From: Streptomyces typhae
GTDB taxonomy: Bacteria > Actinomycetota > Actinomycetes > Streptomycetales > Streptomycetaceae
Assembly: GCF_009755605.1 (NCBI RefSeq)
Contig: NZ_WPNZ01000031.1
Location: 53,499-117,498 of the forward strand
DNA: 64,000 nucleotides
Direction of reading: 5' to 3'
The notes beneath the pieces were generated by a model. That model ran no database searches. It was not told the DNA's origin and saw only the letters and a program-made list of their open reading frames with translations. Positions 8,765 through 17,000 of this stretch are shown one piece after another. Each line of letters begins with the position of its first letter. Positions within the stretch are counted from its first letter, which is position 1. The position numbers were made by a program, and so were the translations under genes.

Positions 8765-8769
8765 CGAAC
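8765..8769. repeat. Right copy of 5-bp target-site duplication (CGAAC)
   Basis: CGAAC directly after the right inverted repeat, matching 3122-3126 outside the left repeat. Confidence 0.75.
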
Positions 8770-8793
8770 TGCCGGGCTGCGGCTACTCGGTGC

Positions 8794-9534
8794 TCATGGC
8801 GGGCTGCTCGACTGCGCCGCCCAGGCTGCCTCGATTCGCAAGAACTTGCGGCGCAGCGCGGTTCGCTCCTCCTCGACGTCCGGCCAGGCAGGCGACAGGA
8901 AATACAGGGTGTCCCTGAAGCGACGAAATCCGATGAGCTCCCAGCCGCCAGCGATCTTGCCCACTACACGGTCCCATTCCCCCTGGTCGCGCAACCGGGT
9001 ACCGCTCAGGTCGGAGACTCCGGGCGAACATACGACAGCCCGGGCGCCGAGCATCAGCCGGTGAATGGCCTCGGCAGCAAGGGCCGCGCCGATGCCGTGC
9101 CCCCGCCAGGGCCGTTCCAAGGTGACACGGTCCATGACCAGCAGAGCAGAGCCGGTGTACTCAAGCTGCTCGCTGAACTCCTCCGTGTAGTACCCAGTAG
9201 CGGGATCAAGGACGGCCTGCGCGATCTCGTAGAGGTCCTCCGACTCCTCCGCCATCGCCGCGTACCCGCTGCGGCTGCGGTCGAGATGCACCCGGTAGAA
9301 GGTCATCGAGCCTGCGGCGGCCTCCTCGACCGTGCACGAGAGGCAGTCCGTGCCGTCACAATCCGCGACCGTTCCCGGGCCCCTGTCGTCCCGGTGTGTA
9401 CGACGTCGGTGCAGGACGGCCACATTCCACCGCTCCAGGGTGTCGGCGTGTGGGGTGTCACCCAGTTCGTCGTTGTACGAGATGTGCAGGTGCAGCTCGG
9501 TGGGGTCTCCGGGCAGGGCAGGGGGCTTGGTCAC
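8794..9534 (-). CDS. GNAT-family acetyltransferase-like protein
   Basis: A 246-residue protein. The GNAT acetyl-CoA loop is visible as RPWRGHGIGAALA (141-153), preceded by a LLVMDRVTLE strand and followed by an AIHRLMLGARAVVCSPG helix-strand. About 110 residues ahead of the core include SYNDELGDTP and a Cys pair (GTDCLSC), possibly substrate-specific. The substrate cannot be read from sequence. It stands alone: a terminator-bounded gene lies upstream and the transposed unit begins 25 bp beyond its stop codon, so that unit landed just after this gene. Confidence 0.75.
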   Translation of the reverse strand: MTKPPALPGDPTELHLHISYNDELGDTPHADTLERWNVAVLHRRRTHRDDRGPGTVADCDGTDCLSCTVEEAAAGSMTFYRVHLDRSRSGYAAMAEESEDLYEIAQAVLDPATGYYTEEFSEQLEYTGSALLVMDRVTLERPWRGHGIGAALAAEAIHRLMLGARAVVCSPGVSDLSGTRLRDQGEWDRVVGKIAGGWELIGFRRFRDTLYFLSPAWPDVEEERTALRRKFLRIEAAWAAQSSSPP

Positions 9535-9634
9535 TGCGGCAGCCTAGTCGGGTGCGGCTGCCGCGGCGTGGCATGCCCCAACGTGGACGAGAGCCGGCCA
9601 GGGAGCTATCGGCGGCTCGGGGTGAGGCATGACG

Positions 9635-9666
9635 AAGCCCCCGGAATCGGTTGATTCCGGGGGCTT
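9635..9666 (-). terminator. Rho-independent-type hairpin after the surface-protein gene
   Basis: A perfect 14-bp stem, AAGCCCCCGGAATC (9635-9648) with its complement at 9653-9666, loop GGTT. It lies 20 bp beyond the stop of the leftward gene at 9686 and before the next leftward gene at 9534, so it probably ends the surface-protein transcript. There is no U-tract, which is usual in Streptomyces. Confidence 0.75.
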
Positions 9667-9685
9667 GGTGAGGCTGGTGGGGTAG

Positions 9686-10729
9686 CTACTGGGCGTTGTC
9701 GTCGTTGGTGGCGTCCTCCGTGTGGTGTCGGCGCACTGTGATGAGGGCGCCTGTGCCTGTGGCGAGGAGCAGGCCGGCGCCACCGACCAGCCACCAGGTG
9801 GCGTCGGCCCCGGTGTGCGCGAGGGAACCAGCGGGTGCCGAGGCGGCGGTGCCCGCTGCGCCCGCACCGGAACTCGCAGTGCCGGTCGGCTTCGCAGAAG
9901 GCTGATCTGCGTGCTCGTCGGCGCCCTTGGCCGTCGGCCTTTCGGTGGACTTTTCTATCGGCGTCGCGTGGGGCTTTTCGGTGGGCCTTTTGGCGGGCGT
10001 GCGGGTGGGGTCCGGTTTTGTCGGTGTGGTGTGGGTTGCGGCGTAGGTGAGGGGCACGGTGACGTGGTCGCCGGGCTTGGCCGTGAAGCCGCTTCGCCCC
10101 CTCGGCAGCTCGTATCCGGTCGGCGTCTTGGCCTGCTTGGTCCAGAAGACGGTGCTGGCACGGGTGTTGACCGGCAGCTTGGCACTCGCGGTACCCGAGT
10201 GGCCGGTGGTGAGGGTCAGCAGGGTTTTGTCGCCGGTGCCGATGTTGACGGTGGCGCCGGGCAGAGGCTTGCCGCTCTTGCCGTCCTTGGCCTTGAGCAG
10301 AACGGCCGCGGGTTTGAACGGGTCGATGATCGTGATCGGGGTGTCGCTGCCGGGGGTGACGATGACGTCCTGGTCCTCGACGACGCCGTGCATCGGGCTG
10401 TTGCTTTCACGTTCCTTGAGCCGGTAGACGCCCGGTACCAGGTCCCTGAAGGACAGGCGGCCCCCGGTGTCGGTCGTCCCGCTCCCGGCCTCCTTGCCCG
10501 TGGAGTCGTAGAGGGTGAAGGCCGCGCCCGCCAGGATCTCGCCGCCCGGGTCCTTCTTGAGGAGGGTGACTACTCCGCTCGCGGTGGCGTTGCGCGGGGC
10601 GGGTGTGGTGGAGGCGGACGGGATCGGATCGTGGATCTGCGCGGAGGCAGCCGGGGCCCAGGCCAGAGAACCGGTGGCGGCGGCAGAGAGAGCCGCCGCG
10701 GAGAGGAAGCGGGCGGTTCGGGTGTGCAA
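9686..10729 (-). CDS. Secreted SpaA/prealbumin-like protein with LAXTG sorting signal
   Basis: A 347-residue cell-wall protein. It has an N-terminal signal peptide (about 30 residues, ASAQ cleavage region), then two collagen-binding/SpaA-type beta domains: GVVTLLKKDPGGEILAGAAF...LVPGVYRLKE (about 52-105) and AVLLKAKDGKSGKPLPGATV (about 142-161). A Pro/Thr/Lys-rich stalk follows, then the sorting motif LAHTG (303-307), a membrane helix and an RRHH tail. LAXTG is the motif used by class E sortases of Streptomyces, so covalent anchoring to peptidoglycan is expected. No sortase gene is in the window. Its place in an element's accessory region suggests a role in surface properties or mating contact (inference). 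Confidence 0.85.
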   Translation of the reverse strand: MHTRTARFLSAAALSAAATGSLAWAPAASAQIHDPIPSASTTPAPRNATASGVVTLLKKDPGGEILAGAAFTLYDSTGKEAGSGTTDTGGRLSFRDLVPGVYRLKERESNSPMHGVVEDQDVIVTPGSDTPITIIDPFKPAAVLLKAKDGKSGKPLPGATVNIGTGDKTLLTLTTGHSGTASAKLPVNTRASTVFWTKQAKTPTGYELPRGRSGFTAKPGDHVTVPLTYAATHTTPTKPDPTRTPAKRPTEKPHATPIEKSTERPTAKGADEHADQPSAKPTGTASSGAGAAGTAASAPAGSLAHTGADATWWLVGGAGLLLATGTGALITVRRHHTEDATNDDNAQ

Positions 10730-10777
10730 GAGGGAACTCTCCAGGTACAGGGCAGGATGCCCGGAGGCAGCGGTCGG

Positions 10778-11563
10778 TCAGCGGGTCCGGCCCGGGCCAG
10801 GGCGCGGTGGAGACGCAGGAAGCGGGGTAGAGACGGATGTCTGCTGTGCCGGGGTCGTTGCCGCGACGTAGAGCTGGTGTCGGGTGGGGAGCGGGATGTC
10901 CTTTACCGCGCGGCTGGCCGGTTCGGTGGAGACGAGGGAGGCGGTGAAGGCGGCGACCAGGGTGGTGGGGGTACCGCGGGTGAATCGTGCGCGCCAGTAG
11001 GGCTCGCCCGGGTGCCCGCCCGAGGCCGACCACAGGGGGGTGTCTGTACTCGGGGTGGCGTAGCGGTGCCGGACGACGCCGAGGGACTGGGGGTCGCGGA
11101 AGAGCTGGGTGCCGTCGGTCTTGACCTCGTGCCCCCAGCCGCGGGCGAGGAGCAGTGCGTACGCCTCGTGCGGTGGGGTGTGGTCCTGGAACAGATGGTC
11201 CTGGCTGCTGTCTTGGAGGTAGAGGTCGGTCAGTTCGGTGTGGAAGTCGTGCAGCAACTCGGCGGGGGTGGTGGCGTCGAAGGTGACCTGCCAGGTGGCG
11301 GGGCCGAACGGAGCGCTGTGGGCGGTGACCGTCCATGTCCCCTTGCGGGGCTGGTCGGGGTCGGGTGCCAGGGTGGTGAACAGGCGCAGGCAGGGGCTGC
11401 TGGCGAAGGCGGCGCCGTCGTCGGCCTGGCGCACGACCCAGTCCTTGGGGAAGGGCCAGACCGTGGTGAGGTCGAGGGGTCCGGGACCGGCCAGGTGGCG
11501 GGGCAGGACCTTCACCTGCTGGTCGGGGTCGAGGTGGGTGAAGGGGTCACTCGGCATCGGCAT
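10778..11563 (-). CDS. DUF317 domain protein
   Basis: A 261-residue DUF317 protein: VLPRHLAGPGPLD near residue 19, WTVTAHSAPFGPATWQVTFD in the middle, then YWRARFTRGTPTTLVAAFTASL as the second half's closing motif. The C-terminal 30 residues are Pro/Thr-rich. It lies 11 bp downstream of another DUF317 gene (11575-12414), so the pair is probably co-transcribed, and just upstream of the surface-protein gene. Function unknown. Confidence 0.85.
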   Translation of the reverse strand: MPMPSDPFTHLDPDQQVKVLPRHLAGPGPLDLTTVWPFPKDWVVRQADDGAAFASSPCLRLFTTLAPDPDQPRKGTWTVTAHSAPFGPATWQVTFDATTPAELLHDFHTELTDLYLQDSSQDHLFQDHTPPHEAYALLLARGWGHEVKTDGTQLFRDPQSLGVVRHRYATPSTDTPLWSASGGHPGEPYWRARFTRGTPTTLVAAFTASLVSTEPASRAVKDIPLPTRHQLYVAATTPAQQTSVSTPLPASPPRPGPGRTR

Positions 11564-11574
11564 GGGCGGTTTCT

Positions 11575-12414
11575 TCAGCGGCGGCGGGCGGACAGGGCAG
11601 CACCGGGCGTGGCGGGTGGGAGGGTGGTGGTGCTCCAGCGGGGAACGCTGCGCGTGCCGAGGGCGGGCGGACGACGGCGGGCGGCAGTCTGCTGGACGTC
11701 AAGCGGGGTGGGCACGGCAGGCTTGGGTGGCTTGATGGGGGTGAGCTGGACGAGTTGGGCCAGGTGGGGGCGCAGTTCGGCCTGGTAGCGGGCGATGGGG
11801 TCCGGTCCGACGAAGGAGGCGGCCATGGCGGCGATCAGGTGCTTGGGGGTGCGGGCGGTGAAGTTCGCCTGTGCGCGTACGCTCCTGTGCTCGGGGCCGG
11901 CCCACAGCGTCACCACTTCGGCGTCGGAGCCGGTGCTGACGATGTCGATGCTCGCGCCGACCAGCCCGTCCAGACCGGTGGTCTCTACCGTGCCGTGCTG
12001 GGGCGGTTGTTGTTCCCAGCCCGCGTCGAGGAGGGGCCGGACCGCGTCGCTCCAGTAGGAGGAGTGGTTCTCCAGGAAGCTGTCGCCGTCCTCCTCCCAT
12101 GCGCTGGCCAGGGCCTGGAGGAAGTCGCGGACGATCTCGGGCGGCATCGTGTTGCTGATGCTCGCCGTCCAGCGGGGTGCGCTGACGGCGTCCTCGGCGG
12201 CGCTGATCCTCCATATGTCGAAGTCGTCGCCGAACCAGCCGATCTTGATGCGGTGGTCCGGGGAGGTGATCAGGAGCTGGCACGCGCCGTCGTCGAGGTG
12301 CTGGTGTGGCCAGTTGGATACGGGCTCGAAGCTGGGATCACCGCTTGCGCCGAGGCCGGCGAGGTAGCGCGGGAAGACGTAGACATCTCCCTCGATCGGG
12401 GTGGGATCGGTCAT
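11575..12414 (-). CDS. DUF317 domain protein
   Basis: A 279-residue DUF317 protein: VFPRYLAGLG near residue 12, a tryptophan-rich WFGDDFDIWRIS segment, WTASISNTMPPEIVRDFLQAL, then ANFTARTPKHLIAAMAASFVG in the second half, and a basic Pro/Arg-rich tail. ATG at 12414 fits the usual DUF317 N terminus. About 215 bp of non-coding DNA separate it from the ATP-grasp gene upstream; I see no clear promoter there. Confidence 0.85.
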   Translation of the reverse strand: MTDPTPIEGDVYVFPRYLAGLGASGDPSFEPVSNWPHQHLDDGACQLLITSPDHRIKIGWFGDDFDIWRISAAEDAVSAPRWTASISNTMPPEIVRDFLQALASAWEEDGDSFLENHSSYWSDAVRPLLDAGWEQQPPQHGTVETTGLDGLVGASIDIVSTGSDAEVVTLWAGPEHRSVRAQANFTARTPKHLIAAMAASFVGPDPIARYQAELRPHLAQLVQLTPIKPPKPAVPTPLDVQQTAARRRPPALGTRSVPRWSTTTLPPATPGAALSARRR

Positions 12415-12630
12415 GGTCGTATCCGTCGAGTCGAAGGGAAGCCAGCGGGGGCTGGGGGTGCCTGGCCGGCGCGGCTAGCCCGGGACAGCGAGGTCCGTGG
12501 AGAGGTGCGGTGGTGCCGGGGTGAAGGCGAGCCCGGCTGGGGCCTGACGTGTGATCGCACCGCGCTGGACAGCGTTCGGAACGGTCGCGTCCAGGGCAAC
12601 CGGAGGCTGGCCGAGAGAGCGGTACACGGC

Positions 12631-13875
12631 TTAAGCGGCGGACGCGGTGGGTTGGGAGGCGACAGTGAGCCTCAGGTGCCCCAGGGCCTCTTCCGCGCGG
12701 GCCTGGGCTGTCATGGCGGTGGGTGCGGTGGTGATCAGGAATCCGGCGCGGGCGCTGAACATGTCGCCGTCCGGTGGCAGCAGGACGGTGTCGCCTACCG
12801 TGCGCTGGAAGGTGACCTGCTCCAGCCACGGGGTGCGGGCGGCGAAGTCCGGGTCGAGGTGGCAGTGGGTGAGGGTGCCGGAGGCGTCCGGGTACAGCAA
12901 CCGGATGGCGGCGGCGCTGTGGCGGGTGCGAGCCAGGTCGGGCGTCTGGCCGCAGACGGTGTCGGCGGCGGCGCGGGCCAGGTCGATGCCGGTGGCGAGC
13001 TGCACGAGGTGGCCGATCATGTCGCCGCCGATGCGGGCGTTGACCTCGATCAGGCGGGGACGCCCGCCAACGAGGCGCATCTCGACGTGGCTCACGCCGT
13101 CGGTGATGCCCAGCGCCTTGACAGCGGCGGCGGCGACGGGTGCGACCTGATCGAGCAGGGGGTCGGCGGCGTCCACGCTGTGGGCGACTTCCTCGAAGAA
13201 CGGCGCCCGGCCGAGCGTCTTGCGGGTGACGGCCACCGCGGTGGTGTGGCCGCGATGGGTGACGCACTCGACGGACACCTCAGGTCCGTCCAGGTACTCC
13301 TCCACCAGCACCTTGGTGCTCTCGACGCCATCGCGGGTACCGGCGGCGGCGAACGCGAAGCCGCCGGGAAGTTCTTCGGCTCGGTCGACGCGGATCACGC
13401 CGATACTGCCCGCGCTGGCCGCAGGCTTCAGTACCACCGGGTAGCCGATGGTTTCGACGGCGAGGGCGGCCTCCAGCAGGGAACGGGCGGTCATGGAGGC
13501 CGCCGAGGGAACACCGTGGCGGGCGAACAGCGTGCGGGCGCGGGCCTTGTCGCGGGCTGCCGCCATGACTTCGGGGCTGTTCGATGGCAGGCCGAGGTGC
13601 CGGGCCAGGCGCGCGGTCGGGACGAGGTACCACTCGGTCCACGTCACCACCCCGGCCAGCGCGTGCCGTCCGGCGAGTGCCTGCCCGGCGGCGGCCAGCG
13701 CCTGGGCATCGCCGGGATCGGCGATCTCGAAGTCGGTAATGAACTCCCGCTCCCAGGTGGGCGCGACCGGAGTGATCAGGACGACGTCGTAGTAGGCGGC
13801 GACGGCTTCCAGGCAGTAGCCGCGATACGCCTCGGCCTGCGGGTCGGCGGCGGAAACAACCAGGATGGTGGACAC
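12631..13875 (-). CDS. ATP-grasp ligase (carboxylate-amine ligase type)
   Basis: A 414-residue ATP-grasp enzyme. An N-terminal Rossmann-like preATP-grasp domain (ILVVSAADPQAEAYRGY) is followed by the ATP-binding strand YPVVLKPAASAGSIGV (145-160), an ENV-like loop LVEEYLDGPEVSVECV and the metal-binding RLIEVNARIGGDM. The last feature and the overall plan match L-amino-acid ligases and biotin-carboxylase-like enzymes that join a carboxylate to an amine using ATP. An MFS exporter gene lies two genes upstream in the same operon, as in dipeptide ligase/exporter pairs such as BacD/BacE, so a small peptide-like product that is exported is a reasonable inference. Substrates cannot be deduced. Confidence 0.85.
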   Translation of the reverse strand: MSTILVVSAADPQAEAYRGYCLEAVAAYYDVVLITPVAPTWEREFITDFEIADPGDAQALAAAGQALAGRHALAGVVTWTEWYLVPTARLARHLGLPSNSPEVMAAARDKARARTLFARHGVPSAASMTARSLLEAALAVETIGYPVVLKPAASAGSIGVIRVDRAEELPGGFAFAAAGTRDGVESTKVLVEEYLDGPEVSVECVTHRGHTTAVAVTRKTLGRAPFFEEVAHSVDAADPLLDQVAPVAAAAVKALGITDGVSHVEMRLVGGRPRLIEVNARIGGDMIGHLVQLATGIDLARAAADTVCGQTPDLARTRHSAAAIRLLYPDASGTLTHCHLDPDFAARTPWLEQVTFQRTVGDTVLLPPDGDMFSARAGFLITTAPTAMTAQARAEEALGHLRLTVASQPTASAA

Positions 13876-13923
13876 AAATTCTCCAAGAGAGCGCGAGGAA
13901 GGCAGAGCAGACGGTGCGGTGGT

Positions 13924-14232
13924 TCAGGGGGTACGACGGCGGCGCAGCTCGAAGGCCGAGGCCCACTCGGGGTGGTCCGCCACCAACTGCCGCGCGTACA
14001 ACGCGGTGTAGTTGTTGTTGAGCCCGCGCAGGCCCTGCGGAAGTCGCCGGCGCAGGGCCTCGAAGAGTTCCTTGAGCCCGATGCGGGTCGCGCAGGCCGC
14101 CAGGCGTTCAGCCGTCAGCTCCTCCAGGGCCCGGTAGACGTAGGGGTGTGCGGCGTGGAAGGCGAGGAACTGGTCGGTGATGGTGGGCCTGTATCCCGCG
14201 CGGCAGGAGGGGCGGGCGACAGATATAGGCAT
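13924..14232 (-). CDS. Small conserved protein (FLAFHAAHPYVYRAL family)
   Basis: A 102-residue protein with QFLAFHAAHPYVYRALEEL, then ELFEALRRRLPQG and LNNNYTALYARQLVADHPEW. I have seen this pattern (food for a helical domain ending in a N-N-N-Y-T-A-x-Y-A-R motif) in phage and mobile-element proteins of unknown function. It sits between the ATP-grasp and MFS genes, 41-49 bp from each, and is likely part of the same operon. A nucleic-acid-binding role is possible but unsupported. Confidence 0.7.
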   Translation of the reverse strand: MPISVARPSCRAGYRPTITDQFLAFHAAHPYVYRALEELTAERLAACATRIGLKELFEALRRRLPQGLRGLNNNYTALYARQLVADHPEWASAFELRRRRTP

Positions 14233-14272
14233 CGGCTGGTTCTCCGGGACGAATGGCGGCAGGGGCAGAGGG

Positions 14273-15514
14273 TCAGGCGGGGTGGGCGTGGAGCCCGGGG
14301 TGTGCGCGTAGACGAGCGAAGGCGAGACTCAGCCCCACGGCCTGCAGCACCGCACAGGCCGTGATCACCTGACCGAGCTGGGCGGGCGGCACCGCGGCGA
14401 CCAGGACGCCGGCCAGGGGGAAAGGGATCAGGAGCAGCAGGATCGTCAGGGAGAGGGTGGCGCCGAAGACCTGCTGGGGGATGAGGTGGGAGCGCAGGGT
14501 GCGCAGGACCACGGTCATGCCGCCCTCTCCGGCCATGAGCACCGCGATCAGCACGAGGTAGGCGGTGTAGGTGTGGGTGAGGGAGACGGCCAGGCAGGCG
14601 CAGGCCGCGACGGTGGCGGAGAGCGCGCCGACGGGCCACAGGCCGAAGCGGTCGATCACACGACGGCACACCGCGACCGTGAGCAGGGAGGCGACCGCGG
14701 CCACCGACCAGATCAGTCCCACGTCCGCGCTGGAGTGCCCGAACTCCTTCACCACGATCACCGGGGCCGCAGCTTGGAGCAGGCCGATGGCGAGGTTGGA
14801 CAGGGACAGTCCGCACACCAGCCAGCCCAGCGCGGGCAGCGAGCGCAAGGTCACCCATCCGGTGCGCAGCCCCGCAAGGACCGGCTCGGGCTTCTCGGCC
14901 CGCCCGGGGGTGTCCTGCCGGGGAGCGAGGGCGCAGGCCAGCAGCGAGAAGACGGCGATCGCCACCAGCATCCCGGCCGGCCCGAACCGTTCCAGCAGCA
15001 CTCCTGCGGCGGCGGGTCCAGCCAGTGTGGCGACCTGGTCGATACCCAGGAGCACTGACTGCACCCGGTGGGCGTGCTCGCCCGCCTGGCGGCTGGCGAC
15101 GCCGCCGGCGGTCTCGGCGGCGATGTAGGAGAACTCCGTGAGTACACCGGTCGAGGCGGCAAGCAGCATGACGGCCAGCGTGATGGGCAGCCCGGCTTCC
15201 ATCTGCGGCAGAGCAAGGGCTGCGATCACGACCACGGCGGCCCGAAGCGCCGAGGCGGTGCGCAGAACGCGGGTGGTGCCGTGGCGGTCGACCATGGCTC
15301 CGGCGAGAGCGAACGCGCCCAGGCGCGGCACCCACTCCAGCGCGAACGCCAGCCCGGTCAGGGCCGCGGAGTGGGTGGTGGCGAGCACCAGCAGCGGGAT
15401 GCCGTACGTCGTCATCGCGAAGGCACCGGCATCCATGCCGCGGGGCAAGTAGATACCACGCAGCAGCGTGGGGACCGGCCGGCGGGCATGCCGAGGCCCG
15501 GCACTCGGTCTCAC
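14273..15514 (-). CDS. MFS transporter
   Basis: A 413-residue protein with about twelve hydrophobic segments. The loop between helices 2 and 3 reads GAMVDRHGTTRVL (the MFS motif A DRxG-R) and its repeat-half equivalent CRRVIDRFGLWPV is also present. The N terminus is basic (RHARRPVPTLLRG). It belongs to the drug/metabolite exporter side of the superfamily. It overlaps the upstream regulator gene by 4 nt and precedes the ATP-grasp ligase operon, suggesting export of that enzyme's product. Confidence 0.85.
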   Translation of the reverse strand: MRPSAGPRHARRPVPTLLRGIYLPRGMDAGAFAMTTYGIPLLVLATTHSAALTGLAFALEWVPRLGAFALAGAMVDRHGTTRVLRTASALRAAVVVIAALALPQMEAGLPITLAVMLLAASTGVLTEFSYIAAETAGGVASRQAGEHAHRVQSVLLGIDQVATLAGPAAAGVLLERFGPAGMLVAIAVFSLLACALAPRQDTPGRAEKPEPVLAGLRTGWVTLRSLPALGWLVCGLSLSNLAIGLLQAAAPVIVVKEFGHSSADVGLIWSVAAVASLLTVAVCRRVIDRFGLWPVGALSATVAACACLAVSLTHTYTAYLVLIAVLMAGEGGMTVVLRTLRSHLIPQQVFGATLSLTILLLLIPFPLAGVLVAAVPPAQLGQVITACAVLQAVGLSLAFARLRAHPGLHAHPA

Positions 15515-16074
15515 GCAGCAATCTCCATCTCATCCGCCGCACGGCAGGAATCGAAGGGCATGCGCGGGAGGGGGTGCGCGTGCGCCTGGAGCCAGGCGGT
15601 CAGGACACTGTGCGGGCCGTTGAGAGCGGCGATGGCCTCACCGTCGAGGACCGCTCCCCCAGTGACGGGTATCCCGCTCCCGTCGCCGCCCCGGGTGGGC
15701 GTGTGCCCGAGGAGGTCCAGGGTGTGCTGGACTCGGGTGACGAAGTCACTGGCCGCTGTGGGGAACTGGTGGGTGCGTGCCCAGCGGGCGGCCGTGTCGT
15801 AGACCTCGGCGAGGCCCCGACCGCTGTCGGTGAGCTGGTAGCGCACCTCTTCGTCTTCGTCGCCGTCAACGAGGTCGAGGGTGCGGGCCCGGTCGATGGC
15901 CAGGCGCAGTTGGTCGGTGCTCAGGTCGTCGAAGGCGGCCTGCAGGCTGCCGCGGCGGCGGCTGATCGGCCCGTGGTCGTCGATCTCGCTGACCAGCCGG
16001 ATCAGGCCCCGCAACGACAGCGCCGCGATCGCCCGGCGCGCCTGCGAGTTGCTGGCAGGCGGGAGGCAAATCAT
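15511..16074 (-). CDS. Winged-helix regulator (HxlR-like)
   Basis: A 187-residue protein. Residues about 12-95 form an HxlR/MarR-like winged helix: RAIAALSLRGLIRLVSEI...AFDDLSTDQLRLAIDRA...LDLVDGD...VRYQLTDSGRGLAEVYDTAARWA, with the wing and the typical 'LT.SG..L..V' end of HxlR domains. The ATG at 16074 was chosen because it overlaps the stop of the upstream regulator (ATGA); the frame further upstream lacks coding character. It is the second of two related regulators leading the ATP-grasp/MFS operon. Confidence 0.75.
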   Translation of the reverse strand: MICLPPASNSQARRAIAALSLRGLIRLVSEIDDHGPISRRRGSLQAAFDDLSTDQLRLAIDRARTLDLVDGDEDEEVRYQLTDSGRGLAEVYDTAARWARTHQFPTAASDFVTRVQHTLDLLGHTPTRGGDGSGIPVTGGAVLDGEAIAALNGPHSVLTAWLQAHAHPLPRMPFDSCRAADEMEIAA

Positions 16075-16970
16075 CGGTGCGGTCCTCCTGCCTGCGAAAG
16101 GGCGTGGCGTACCGGCGTCTGGTGGGAGAACAGGTCGCCGGGCTTCCAGGACGCGACCGGCGTGGCCGTGGACTGCGGGGCCAAAGCCGGAGATACGGCT
16201 GCGGGCGCAGGAGAGGCGGGTACTGTCATGCCGGGCTGGGTGGTTGCCCACGGCCCGGACTTGACTCGCGTCGCTACGGGGGCCTGGCCCCACAGGCCAT
16301 GAGTGTCGGCGAGAGGGCGCCCTCTGGCCCAGGCACTCAGGGACCGGTAGACGGGGGCGAGCGCGTGTCCGCTGTCGCTCAGGTCGTACAGGCGGCCGTC
16401 CTTGTGGGCCAGGCCGTCGGCGACGAGGCGGTCCACCTGGGGGTAGATGTTGCTGGGCCGGTAGCCGGGCATCGCTGCGGCGGACAGCGCTCTGGCGCTG
16501 GATGCGCCGCGGGCCTTGAGCGTCCACAGAATCGGCGTGGCGTGGCGGGGTCCGATCAGGGCGAGGGTGTCCTCAACATTCCGCGCGGGCGCGACCGTGG
16601 CGACGCGTTCCATCTGCCCGGTGTCCTGGTTCTTCACCAGGGGCCGCTCCAGGTGCTTCTCGCCCCAGGCGGCGATCACGGTCAGGACCGGCAGCAGATC
16701 GGTGCCCCTGGCGGTCAGGCCGTAGGTGACGTGGCCCCGCGTGACTTCGCTGCGCTCGACCAGCCCGGCCTCGGCCAGCCGGCGCAGCTTGCTGTGGAGG
16801 GTGCCGTCGATGAGCCAGGACAAGTGGGGTTTGATCCGCGCGTAGCGCAGCGGCTGGAGTGACAGCGTCATCAGGATCCGCGCGTTCCACAGCGGCGTGA
16901 TCATCTCCAGCGATTCGGTGACGCGAGCGACGTCGACCTGGGTGGAGCGGGGCAGACCGGTGGTGGTCAA
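16071..16970 (-). CDS. Double winged-helix HxlR-family regulator
   Basis: A 299-residue regulator with two HxlR-type winged helices in tandem. The first (about 13-105) has SLEMITPLWNARILMTLSLQ...IDGTLHSKLRRLAEAGLVER...TYGLTARGTDLLPVL. The second (about 112-200) has EDTLALIGPRHATPILWTLK...RPSNIYPQVDRLVADGLAHK...LYDLSDSGHALAPVY. A Pro/Ala-rich tail follows. It starts the operon containing the second regulator (4-nt overlap), the MFS transporter and the ATP-grasp ligase, and probably controls them. It is also a candidate, untested, for the protein that binds the four repeated palindromes in this element. Confidence 0.85.
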   Translation of the reverse strand: MTTTGLPRSTQVDVARVTESLEMITPLWNARILMTLSLQPLRYARIKPHLSWLIDGTLHSKLRRLAEAGLVERSEVTRGHVTYGLTARGTDLLPVLTVIAAWGEKHLERPLVKNQDTGQMERVATVAPARNVEDTLALIGPRHATPILWTLKARGASSARALSAAAMPGYRPSNIYPQVDRLVADGLAHKDGRLYDLSDSGHALAPVYRSLSAWARGRPLADTHGLWGQAPVATRVKSGPWATTQPGMTVPASPAPAAVSPALAPQSTATPVASWKPGDLFSHQTPVRHALSQAGGPHR

Positions 16971-17000
16971 AGGGGTGTCTCCTAGGGCGGGACGGATGGT

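Noticed and set aside
11755..14364. Long rightward open frame (869 codons) opposite the DUF317, ATP-grasp and small-protein genes
   Set aside because: Antisense shadow: low-complexity Gly/Val/Arg composition and no motif.
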